From positions 1 to 15,327 of the forward strand of contig JABSQY010000019.1 in NCBI GenBank assembly GCA_013215525.1: a stretch of DNA of 15,327 nucleotides, written 5' to 3'. Below are positions 6,947-14,400 of the stretch, one piece after another. Every line of letters starts with the position of its first letter. The stretch's first letter is position 1. This DNA is from Nanoarchaeales archaeon (GTDB lineage: Archaea; Nanobdellota; Nanobdellia; Woesearchaeales; UBA583). Both the position numbers and the translations under genes were made by a program. The notes under the pieces were generated by a model that saw only the letters and a list, made by a program, of their open reading frames with translations, had not been told where the DNA came from and made no database searches.

Positions 6947-6974
6947 TATATTGGAGTCATCATCTCCTAATATA
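6947..6974. other. Bulged hairpin with TCATCAT loop
   Basis: TATATTGGAG (6947-6956) pairs with CTCC-T-AATATA (6964-6974), with one bulged T, around the loop TCATCAT (6957-6963). GC pairs next to the loop make it better than a chance A/T palindrome. No run of Ts follows, so it is not an obvious terminator. Confidence 0.4.
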
Positions 6975-7144
6975 AAAGTATACAGTTAAGTATTTAATTT
7001 TTTATTAGAATTATAAAATAAATAATCAGCAGTTGAAAAATTAAACTATACTAAGATATAATGTTATTAATATGGAATAAATCATGAAAATAAAAATATT
7101 ATTAAGTTAATATGTTAATTAGAATTTAGTTTTTAAAAAATTCT

Positions 7145-7255
7145 AGAATTGATGAACCAAATTGATTCCACCAATCCTAAAACTCTAGGAGTTTTAGGAA
7201 ACAAAGACTAAATTTACTTTAAAGTCTGAATCTTTAAAGCAACAAGATCAATTCT
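7145..7255 (+). ncRNA. Candidate ~110-nt branched RNA
   Basis: An outer stem AGAATTGAT (7145-7153) with ATCAATTCT (7247-7255), 9 exact pairs, encloses two further hairpins. One is 11 exact pairs, TCCTAAAACTC (7175-7185) with GAGTTTTAGGA (7189-7199), around TAG. The other is AGACT (7205-7209) with AGTCT (7223-7227), or alternatively AAAGA with TCTTT at 7231-7235. TTCCACC (7166-7172) is largely unpaired. A closed multi-branch fold of this kind is typical of a functional RNA. No clear TATA box lies upstream, so strand is uncertain. Confidence 0.4.
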
Positions 7256-7297
7256 TAATCTATTTTAAAATGTACAGTCTTAAAATTATAATTAAAA

Positions 7298-7343
7298 ATC
7301 TTCAGAAGATCTCATTAATAGATAGGATGTCTTTACTTCCTAT
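7298..7343. other. Two small hairpins beyond the branched RNA
   Basis: ATCTT (7298-7302) pairs with AAGAT (7306-7310) around CAG, and ATAGGA (7322-7327) pairs with TCCTAT (7338-7343). An alternative GTCTT/AAGAC pairing (7329-7333 with 7351-7355) competes with the second. They may extend the RNA candidate that ends at 7255. Confidence 0.25.
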
Positions 7344-7501
7344 ATACAATAAGACGAGAATAGATTAATAAGATTAGTATTAATTTGTAAGTAAATACAA
7401 TAATTGGGGTTGAAAAATGAAACTAATTTATGAGTAAAATATAAAATAAACACAAAATAAAATAAAATACATAAATTAACTACTAGCAATAACAATTAAG
7501 T

Positions 7502-7514
7502 TTTAAATTATAAG
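7502..7514 (+). promoter_or_regulatory. TATA-like promoter of the four-helix membrane protein
   Basis: TTTAAATTATAAG lies 21-33 nt before the ATG at 7535, the spacing seen before other genes here, which implies a leaderless transcript. There is no Shine-Dalgarno. Confidence 0.4.
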
Positions 7515-7534
7515 AAAGTATTAAAATATTACTT

Positions 7535-7954
7535 ATGAATAAAGTAAAAAAAGAAATTTTAAAAAAAATTGATAAAAATATGAAATTAATCAACTATGGA
7601 ACTTTGATTTTTGGAATTGGATTATTAATTATTATAATCGCATCCCTTGTTACAACATATGGAACAGTTGGAGAGATGGGAACTAAGATTATTACAGGAA
7701 TTTTAATTATGATTGGAATTGTTGTAGGAATTATTAATATTACTTCAAAAGAGAGTGTTGCTTTTTTAATTGCAGCAGTTGTTGTTGTGATGTTAATTGG
7801 ACCATTTATGGCAAATGTTATTCAAACATTTGGAGTTGAACAAACTGGAAGTAAATTGATTGGAGAATTATTTAAAAATATTATCGGATTAATTGTACCT
7901 GCAGCTTTAATTGTCGCAGTTAAAACATTATTTATGACTGCAAAAGATGAATAA
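7535..7954 (+). CDS. Small four-helix membrane protein, function unknown
   Basis: A 139-aa integral membrane protein with a lysine-rich cytoplasmic N-terminus (residues 1-17) and four hydrophobic segments at about 22-41, 51-69, 73-91 and 112-130. Between TM2 and TM3 is the short sequence NITSKESVAFLIAA, and TM4 carries VPAALIVAVKTLF. From memory, similar small proteins with an N-I-T-x-K-E-x-x-x-F-L-I-A turn and a final PAALIVALK helix occur widely in DPANN archaea and some CPR bacteria; I know of no assigned function. There are no catalytic or ligand-binding motifs. It stands alone, with its own promoter upstream and a hairpin plus T7 terminator downstream, and is convergent with aIF1A. Confidence 0.85.
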   Translation: MNKVKKEILKKIDKNMKLINYGTLIFGIGLLIIIIASLVTTYGTVGEMGTKIITGILIMIGIVVGIINITSKESVAFLIAAVVVVMLIGPFMANVIQTFGVEQTGSKLIGELFKNIIGLIVPAALIVAVKTLFMTAKDE

Positions 7955-7956
7955 TC

Positions 7957-7979
7957 TCCTATAAGGAAATTATTTTTTT
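7957..7979 (+). terminator. Terminator of the four-helix membrane protein gene
   Basis: TCCT-ATA-AGGA (7957-7967) followed by a run of seven Ts (7973-7979), immediately after the stop codon. An oligo-T run alone is enough for archaeal RNA polymerase termination. Confidence 0.5.
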
Positions 7980-8069
7980 ATAATAAAAATATTCTAAATA
8001 TAAATAATGAATATTTTAAAGTTCTAAAAATAAATTAATTTTAAAAATTGTTAAATAAAAATAATTAAA

Positions 8070-8087
8070 TTTAATCAAAAGATTAAA
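8070..8087 (-). terminator. Hairpin overlapping the aIF1A stop codon
   Basis: On the minus strand TTTAATC-TTTT-GATTAAA forms 7 exact pairs that include the stop codon, followed by T-rich sequence. The core TAATCTTTTGATTA recurs at the end of the gene at 15222. Confidence 0.5.
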
Positions 8088-8421
8088 ATTCTTCAACTTG
8101 ATTTAAATCACCAAGTAAACCTTTCTTCTCTAACTGCTTAATTTCATTTGGTTTATATTTGTAAGTTAAATCAGCTTTCTTTTTATCAAATTCCCAAGGT
8201 TCTAATAAAACAATATCTCCTTCACGAATCCATAAGTATTTTTTAGACCTACCTGGAACTCTTGCCATAATAGTTTCACCAGCCATTGAACGAATATGCA
8301 TTCTTGAACCACCTAATCTTTTTTCTACTAATCCAATAAATTGATCCCCTCTTGGAATTCTTGCTCTAACATTTTCTTGGTTTTGCAAATCTGCAACTCC
8401 TTTTTTTAATTTTTTTACCAT
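8083..8421 (-). CDS. Archaeal translation initiation factor 1A (aIF1A)
   Basis: aIF1A is the archaeal homologue of eIF1A and bacterial IF1; it occupies the ribosomal A site on the small subunit during initiation and helps select the start codon. The 112-aa product has the usual layout: a basic N-terminal tail, a single S1-like OB-fold at about residues 20-85 (including RLGGSRMHIRSMAG and ARVPGRSKKYLWIREGDIVL), then the PWEFDKKKADLTYKY segment typical of archaeal and eukaryotic members, and a short acidic C-terminus. Length and motifs are complete. It is monocistronic: a TATA box about 30 nt upstream and a stop-overlapping hairpin downstream. It is the clearest evidence in the window that the organism is an archaeon. 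Confidence 0.95.
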   Translation of the reverse strand: MVKKLKKGVADLQNQENVRARIPRGDQFIGLVEKRLGGSRMHIRSMAGETIMARVPGRSKKYLWIREGDIVLLEPWEFDKKKADLTYKYKPNEIKQLEKKGLLGDLNQVEEF

Positions 8422-8450
8422 ATACCTAGTAAATATTAAAATAGATTCAT

Positions 8451-8458
8451 TTATATAA
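8451..8458 (-). promoter_or_regulatory. TATA box of the aIF1A gene
   Basis: TTATATAA lies 30-37 nt before the aIF1A ATG (8421) on the minus strand, giving at most a very short leader. No Shine-Dalgarno is visible. Confidence 0.5.
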
Positions 8459-8473
8459 GTTAGTAATATAGAA

Positions 8474-8518
8474 AGAGTTTATATGTAAAGAGTACCATAT
8501 AGGAGTTATTTAAACTCT
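8474..8518 (-). terminator. Nested hairpin at the 3' end of the AI-2E permease gene
   Basis: AGAGTTTA (8474-8481) pairs with TAAACTCT (8511-8518), and ATATG (8481-8485) with CATAT (8496-8500) inside it. It spans the permease stop codon and the start of the spacer to aIF1A. It could end or stabilise the upstream transcript; no long U-tract follows. Confidence 0.35.
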
Positions 8519-9534
8519 AAATGATATAAATGAAGAACCGCAATAAGAAAACTAATTATCATTGGACCCAAGAATAATCCTAAAAAGAACCCAAAAACAT
8601 TAATTCCACCCAGAACAGAAAGAAGAACTAAAAACTCATGTACCTCTAACTTTTTATTTAACATAAATGGACGAATTAAATTATCAATTAAACCAACAAG
8701 TAATAATCCATAAATAAAAAGTCCCACAGCTTGACTATAATCTCCAACAATAAATAAATATATTGTTGCAGGCATCCAAACTATCGCAGGTCCAAATAAA
8801 GGTAATAAAGCGCAAAGTGATGCAACAATTGACCAAAATACGGGCGATGGTATACCTAGTACCCAAAATGCAATTCCAACAAGCATACCTTGTAATATTG
8901 CTAAAAATAAAGTATTGTAAAATATTGCAATTAGTACATCTTTAAATTTTAAAAATAAAGAATTTTTATAAGAATTTTTCATAGGAATTATTTTTTTCAT
9001 ATATTTTACAAAATCCTCTCCATCACGTAAAAAGAAAAATATAGCAACTAAAAAAATAACAAAACCAACTAAAAAACCAGTGAATGATGTAAATATAACT
9101 TCAACTGAACCCAATAAATAATTATTTAATTTTACAGATAATGAATTTACAGACACTGCAATAAATTCTAAATTATTACTAACTAAATTACAAATATATG
9201 AACCCCCACAATCCGAAAATTTTGCAGATTCTAAAAGAGTTTTTCCAGAGTCAATTAAAGACGATGATTCAGAGATTAAAGAAGATGTTAACCAAAATAT
9301 AGGATAAGTTAAAACTACAACAATTAAAAATAACATAAATAAAGCAGATAGAGATTTATTATTAGTTAATTTTATTATTTTTTGATAAGGTTTGTAAATT
9401 AAAAAAACTAAAATTGCCGCGAATAATAAAGGAGTTATGAAAGGAGAAATAATATAAAAAAATAAAATCACTAAAGATAAAATTAAAAATACTTCAAAGT
9501 ATTTTTCAATTAATTTCATCTCGCGATTATCCAT
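8506..9534 (-). CDS. AI-2E/UPF0118 family permease
   Basis: A polytopic membrane protein of the AI-2E exporter superfamily (PerM/YdiK/TqsA type). Members have been linked to autoinducer-2 export, Na+(Li+)/H+ antiport and other exports, so the substrate here cannot be given. Evidence is the characteristic C-terminal half: ALLPLFGPAIVWMPA, then LIDNLIRPFML, and LGGINVFGFFLGLFLGPMI. The family layout of two or three N-terminal helices, a polar extracytoplasmic stretch (about residues 85-145, with CGGSYIC, a possible disulfide), FFFLRDG after the next helix, and further helices is intact. The 342 aa are typical. The ATG at 9534 places a charged MDNREMKLIEKYFE before TM1. It is separated by about 115 nt of AT-rich DNA from the surface-protein operon upstream, so probably independently transcribed. 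Confidence 0.92.
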   Translation of the reverse strand: MDNREMKLIEKYFEVFLILSLVILFFYIISPFITPLLFAAILVFLIYKPYQKIIKLTNNKSLSALFMLFLIVVVLTYPIFWLTSSLISESSSLIDSGKTLLESAKFSDCGGSYICNLVSNNLEFIAVSVNSLSVKLNNYLLGSVEVIFTSFTGFLVGFVIFLVAIFFFLRDGEDFVKYMKKIIPMKNSYKNSLFLKFKDVLIAIFYNTLFLAILQGMLVGIAFWVLGIPSPVFWSIVASLCALLPLFGPAIVWMPATIYLFIVGDYSQAVGLFIYGLLLVGLIDNLIRPFMLNKKLEVHEFLVLLSVLGGINVFGFFLGLFLGPMIISFLIAVLHLYHLEFK

Positions 9535-9650
9535 AATAAAAAAGAAAGAAATATAGTTTTAATAGATTATAATCACTATAAAATAAAAAGTATATATTAT
9601 TTAAAATAAAGTAATAATAAATTAAGATTAGAGAATAATTTTTTAATAAA

Positions 9651-10244
9651 TTATAATAATGATAATAAAATTATTATAAAAGTTAAAAATATTGAAATAA
9701 ATGAAGTAGATGGAAGACTAGTTAGTGAAACTGAACTTGATTGCTGTGTCTGTGGTTGTGGCTGTATAATTACAGTTCCATTAAAGTCAATTATTCCAGT
9801 AAAATGAATTCCTGAAGTTATAATATCACTACTATTTTTTAAAATAAATGGAATTAATATATCTCTTGAACAACCACCAAAAGAATTACAATATTTATAT
9901 ATAATATTACTACTTGAACTTAACCAAGCATAATCATAAGTAAATGAACAAGTAGTCCCCGCACAAAAAACATCAGATAAATCATTTGGATTTACAATTT
10001 TTAGAATTGGAGTCTCACCATTATAATCTAAAGTTGATACATAATTTACTTGTTTTAATAAATAATCACTTGAAGTTGGAAAAGGAACATTTGAACTTAA
10101 TTCATATAATGAAGAACTTATTTGAGAGTATCCACCCGATGCATTAAAAGTTAATTGAAATCCCGAAATTGTAGTTGTTTGAGCAAAAATAAAACTAATT
10201 CCAAAAAGGGAAAAATAAAGATAAATAAATAATTTTTTTAACAT
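9651..10244 (-). CDS. Secreted protein with C-terminal membrane anchor, unknown function
   Basis: A 197-aa protein starting with a signal peptide (MLKKLFIYLYFSLFGISFIFA, probable cleavage before QTTT). The exported part (about 22-150) is rich in Ser, Thr, Asn and Tyr, apparently beta-stranded, with two cysteine pairs (FCAGTTC and YCNSFGGC) and N-glycosylation sequons (NAS, NSS, NGT). A low-complexity linker (QPQPQTQQSSSVS) leads to a C-terminal hydrophobic helix, SFISIFLTFIIILLSLL, on which the protein ends with no basic residues after it. That is an envelope-anchored surface protein, but without the usual positive stop-transfer tail. It begins 2 nt after the stop of the upstream secreted-protein gene, so they are co-transcribed and probably act together on the cell surface. 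I do not recognise the domain. Confidence 0.8.
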   Translation of the reverse strand: MLKKLFIYLYFSLFGISFIFAQTTTISGFQLTFNASGGYSQISSSLYELSSNVPFPTSSDYLLKQVNYVSTLDYNGETPILKIVNPNDLSDVFCAGTTCSFTYDYAWLSSSSNIIYKYCNSFGGCSRDILIPFILKNSSDIITSGIHFTGIIDFNGTVIIQPQPQTQQSSSVSLTSLPSTSFISIFLTFIIILLSLL

Positions 10245-10246
10245 TT

Positions 10247-10966
10247 TTATTCAAAAGTAAAACCCACATTAAAATTTCCAATATTAGGTAAATGTAAATT
10301 ATTATAATCAGTTCCAATCCTAAAAGTTCTAGAATAATACGAAGTTTCTATACCTATGAAGCCAGTACCATCACAATTATAAGTAGACCAATCAGTCATA
10401 CAAGAATTAAAGAAATTAGTTCGATTAGAAGATAAGAAAATTAACTCATCTTGATCACCATTATTTACATAACTATAACCACACGTATTAGAACTAGAAT
10501 ATGCAGCATGTTCCCTAGCCCCATTTGCCCCAAGTTGTCCAGTTGTCCAATAATTATTGTTAGAAGGAGTTGTCCAATAAGCAGTATTTACCAAAGGAAG
10601 ATATATACGAATTGCATCAACATCAAAAAAAACAGTATAATCAGCACCAATATCTAAATCTATTTGAGTTGGAAAATATAAAATATCCCCAGTTGTATAA
10701 TCACTATCTTTAGCATTTCCAGAACCAATTACTGAACCAGAAGAATTTCTAATTTCCATATAAATTGGATAACTAGGTAGTATTGAACTTAATGCTTGAA
10801 TTCTTCCTGAAGAAGGATATCCACTACTGCCAACACAAGAATTAGCCGGATCATCACTTAAATTCATTATTTTTACACCAACATATGTATTTAATGAATA
10901 TACTGAATTTGATAACATTAAAATTGATATAAATATAATTAAAATGTTTAATATCTTTTTTATCAT
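10247..10966 (-). CDS. Secreted beta-rich protein, unknown function
   Basis: A 239-aa protein with an N-terminal signal sequence (MIKKILNILIIFISILMLSN, likely cut after VYS, before LNTYVG). The mature part is polar and aromatic, rich in Ser, Asn, Tyr, Gly and Thr, with cysteines at NSCVG, NTCGY, NSCMTD and YNCDG that could form disulfides. It has sequons such as NLS, NSS and NRT. There is no C-terminal hydrophobic helix, so it is either released or held by the membrane-anchored partner encoded 2 nt downstream. PTQIDLDIGADYTVFFDVDA and the closing LPNIGNFNVGFTFE look like beta strands. I recognise no catalytic or known adhesin motif. A TATA box about 21-30 nt upstream makes it the first gene of the pair. 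Confidence 0.8.
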   Translation of the reverse strand: MIKKILNILIIFISILMLSNSVYSLNTYVGVKIMNLSDDPANSCVGSSGYPSSGRIQALSSILPSYPIYMEIRNSSGSVIGSGNAKDSDYTTGDILYFPTQIDLDIGADYTVFFDVDAIRIYLPLVNTAYWTTPSNNNYWTTGQLGANGAREHAAYSSSNTCGYSYVNNGDQDELIFLSSNRTNFFNSCMTDWSTYNCDGTGFIGIETSYYSRTFRIGTDYNNLHLPNIGNFNVGFTFE

Positions 10967-10986
10967 ATTGATAATATAATTTTTCC

Positions 10987-10996
10987 ATTTATAAAA
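10987..10996 (-). promoter_or_regulatory. TATA box of the secreted-protein operon
   Basis: On the minus strand TTTTATAAAT lies 21-30 nt before the ATG at 10966, consistent with a leaderless start. Confidence 0.5.
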
Positions 10997-10999
10997 CTA

Positions 11000-11029
11000 A
11001 TTTGTCACAAAAAAAGTGAAAAGTGAAAA
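11000..11029 (-). terminator. Probable terminator after the lipoprotein gene
   Basis: On the minus strand, TTTTCAC, a run of seven Ts, then GTGACAAA follow the lipoprotein stop closely. The CAC/GTG arms with flanking T/A pairs can form a hairpin whose loop is the T-run, and the T-run itself fits archaeal termination. Confidence 0.4.
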
Positions 11030-11422
11030 TTAACCTAAAGTAACTTCATAAATTCCTGCAACTTTTACAATAGAATTATGTTTAATATTAATTACACTAA
11101 TTAATTTTAATTGTGAAGTATTTGTAGAAATTATTACCTCAATTAAATTTTCATCCAAAATAATATCAAAATAAAAGTTTTTAATTGGTTCAGATAAATT
11201 AGTATTAATTTGATGTTTATATTTTATAGATTCAATTTTTGAATTTGAATAATAATCTAAATACTCAATAGCGTCTGAATTATTTTTTAAAATTTGTAAA
11301 ATATTGTTTTTTAAGTTAGAAGTATTATCATCAATATTATCATTTTCCATTAAAGAAGTATTTGAACAACTCACAAACAAAATTGAAAAAAGTATTATAA
11401 AAAAAGTAAATATTTTTTTCAT
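11030..11422 (-). CDS. Small putative lipoprotein downstream of smc
   Basis: A 130-aa protein with a lipoprotein-type leader: MKKIFTFFIILFSILFVSCS, basic N-terminus, hydrophobic core and a lipobox-like FVS-C giving Cys19 as the probable lipidated residue. The mature part starts with an Asn/Asp/Ser-rich linker (about 20-35) and then a mixed alpha/beta region with no cysteine. I recognise no domain. It starts 8 nt after the smc stop, so it is probably on the smc transcript. GAGGAA, made by the last smc codons, ends about 12 nt before the ATG, rather far for a Shine-Dalgarno. A Phe at the -3 position is not the best lipobox, so a simple N-terminal anchor or signal peptide remains possible. It has no obvious functional tie to chromosome segregation. 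Confidence 0.75.
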   Translation of the reverse strand: MKKIFTFFIILFSILFVSCSNTSLMENDNIDDNTSNLKNNILQILKNNSDAIEYLDYYSNSKIESIKYKHQINTNLSEPIKNFYFDIILDENLIEVIISTNTSQLKLISVINIKHNSIVKVAGIYEVTLG

Positions 11423-11430
11423 ATTTTTAT

Positions 11431-14400
11431 TTATTCCTCAACGTTTGCAGCATCACTGTCAACATAATTACCCATATTTTTTAAATCTAGACTTAAAACC
11501 CCTGATATTTTATTTTTATCCATTGTCACACCATAAATTGTTTGTGCTGATTGAATAAAGTGCTCACTGTGAGATACTACTACATATTGAGCTTTGTGTG
11601 CATTCTTTCTAATTAACTTACCTAATTTTTCACAATTCATAATATCTAATGCAGCATCAATTTCATCAAACACATAAAATGATGCAGGATTAAATTCTTG
11701 AACTGCAAAAATGAATGCTACAGCTGTAATTGTTTTTTCCCCACCAGATAAAGATTTAATATCTAAATAATTCTTTTCTGAAAGTCGTACACGAATTTCA
11801 ACACCAGTTTCCCATAAATTCTCTTCATCTTCAAGAAGTAATTCAACTTTTCCTTTTGTAGATAATGAATCAAATAGAGTTACAAAGTGACCTTTTAAAA
11901 TATTAAAAGTTTCCATAAACTTTTCTTTTTTCTTTCCATCCATTTCTGCAATAAAATCCATAATTTCATCACGTTCAAGATTTAAGATTTCTCTTTTTTC
12001 AAGTAACTTTGTAAATTCTTCATTAATTTTATCATACAATTCAACAGCTTTCATATTGATAGAACCAAAACTTGCAACTCTTGATTTTAGATTATTTACT
12101 TTAGATTGTAATTCTTTTACATCAACTGGACTTCCATTAAGCCTTTGTTCAATTTTTTCTAATAAATCTTTTAATCTTTTAATACCTACAACATCTTCAA
12201 TATTTGTTTCTTCATCAATTTGAACTAGTTCTGATTTTGTTTGATTATATAAAACATCTAAATCATCAGATAAAGTATTATTTAAAGTTTCAAATTCTGA
12301 AATCATGTATCTAATTTGTGCTACTTTATCTTTAATTTTATCAAAAATTTCATATTCTTTATTATATTTAATTTCAAGTATTTTTTTATCTTCACGTAAA
12401 TCGTCACGTTGTCCAATTAAATCTTTATATCCTTTTGATAATTCTTTTTCAAGTGCTCTATTATTTTTTAATTCTTCAATTAATTCTTTAATAGTTTGAG
12501 TCATTTCATCAATTTTTTGTTTTAGAATTTTTTCAGACTCTACTGAATCTGTTAAAATTTTTAGTAGGCTTTGTGATTCTGGTTTTAAAACAGAATTTAA
12601 TTTCATTGAACGATTATCAATTTGAGAACTTAATTCTAATAAATTATTTTTAATAACATCACGTTCTTCTTCTAATTTATTTAAATTATCAAGAACTCCA
12701 GATGTCCCTGAAGTTTCACCTTTAAGAGTTCTCTTTTGAATATTTAATTCATCGATTCTTTCTTGCAGAGTTTCAATATCTCTTGTTGATTTTTTAAGAG
12801 AACTTTCAATTACCATTTTATCTCCAATAATTGCTTCAATCTCAGATTTTACATCACTGGAATCTCTTCCTTCAATTGACAATAATTTTTCAAGTTTTAC
12901 AACTTCACCATCAACATCATTTTTTCTGTGACGAATGTCCGATAAAGAATGTTCTATTTCTTCTTTTTCTTCTCGAAGGTGAGATAATGTACTACTTAAT
13001 CTAGATAATTTATTTTCAATTTGTTCAGACCTATCCATTAATTTTTCATCTTTAAATAATCCTAAACTTTGTTTTCTTGCTTTGAAACCACCAGACATTG
13101 CACCCGATTTTGCAACTAAGTCCCCACCAAGAGTAATCATTTTATATTTTCCGATACCTATGTGTTTAGCGTCTTCAATGTTTTCAATTACTAATAAATC
13201 TCCAAAAATTAAATTAAAAATGTATTCATATTTAGGATCGTAACTAATTAAATTTAAAGCGTAATCAATTACCCCAGATTTATTTAATACTGAATCATCT
13301 AATCTGTATTTTGCATTTACTTTATTAAGAGGTAGGAATGTTGCAGAACCTACTCTTTTATCCCTTAAAAATTGAATATATTTTACTGCAACTCTATCAT
13401 CATCAACTACAATATTAAATAGACTTCGTCCAGCAGCAGTTTCTAATGCCATTGAATATTTATCAGGTACGCTTGCAAGTTCAGCCACAGTTCCATGGAT
13501 TGCAGAGTCTTGAGATTTCATTTTTGTAATTGTATCAACTGCTCGATTTTGAGAAATTGCGTGTTGTGATGAATCTAATTTAATTCTTAATTTATTTGAT
13601 TCATCTTGCGCAACCGCATATTCTTTTTGCATATTATGAATCCTTGCAGCAATTTCTGCACTACCATTTGCTTTTGTTGAAACACTCGCAATTAATTGTT
13701 TTAATTCTTTTCTAAGAGTATCTAATTCTTTTGCTTGATCTTTATTTTCCCCTGAAATTCCATCTAATTTAGATTGTTCAATTTCAAGATATTCAAGTCT
13801 AGAATTTAAAACTTCAACTTGTGTTGCATTATCATTTTTAATTAGTTCTTTATTATATTTTGATTTAACTAATTCTTCAATTTGTTCCTCTAATTCATCA
13901 ATTTTTTCAAAAGATTCTGAACTCATTCCATTTTTAATTGATTTAACTTTTGTTTCAAGTCCAACTAATGTTGCTTGTACTTTTGTTTTCTCAATAGTTA
14001 CTTTTTTAATTTGATCATCTAATTCAGACATATCAGATTTGTTTGCTGTAATATTTATTTTAATTCCAGTAATTTTAGTTTTAAGTTCTTCTAAATCTTT
14101 TTTATTTTCAGCTTTTTTCTCAGATAAATTTGTTTTTTCAGTTTCAAGTTCGATAATTTTATTTGATACTTTAATAAAATCCCCATGAGATTTAATTTCA
14201 ATTTCTTTTTCAAGTCCAATAATTTTATTATCAATATCACGACTTGTATTATCAAACTCGTCTAATTTCTTTTTATGAACAGATAACTTTTCTTCTTGTG
14301 AAATTAAATCAAGTTCCTTATTTTCTTTTAATTTTAAATTACGGATAATTTTAGATTTAGATAATAATAAACCTGAATATCTTAAATCTTCTTTTGCTTT

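Larger units (their letters stand above)
5379..7534. other. 2.15-kb non-coding region rich in inverted repeats
   Basis: Neither strand has a protein frame with credible composition. Low-complexity A/T spacers (about 5650-5720, 6290-6480, 6980-7135, 7380-7500) alternate with islands of higher complexity that contain long exact inverted repeats, annotated separately as RNA candidates. About 6480-6780 holds only weak hairpins (for example GTTTAA/TTAAAC at about 6679-6693). I recognise no tRNA, 5S, SRP RNA, RNase P RNA, rRNA, CRISPR or mobile element. Confidence 0.7.

Noticed and set aside
5379..7534. tRNA genes
   Set aside because: I looked for T-loop patterns of the GTTCRANNC type with paired T stems and found none; TTCAAAT at about 6634 has no flanking stem.
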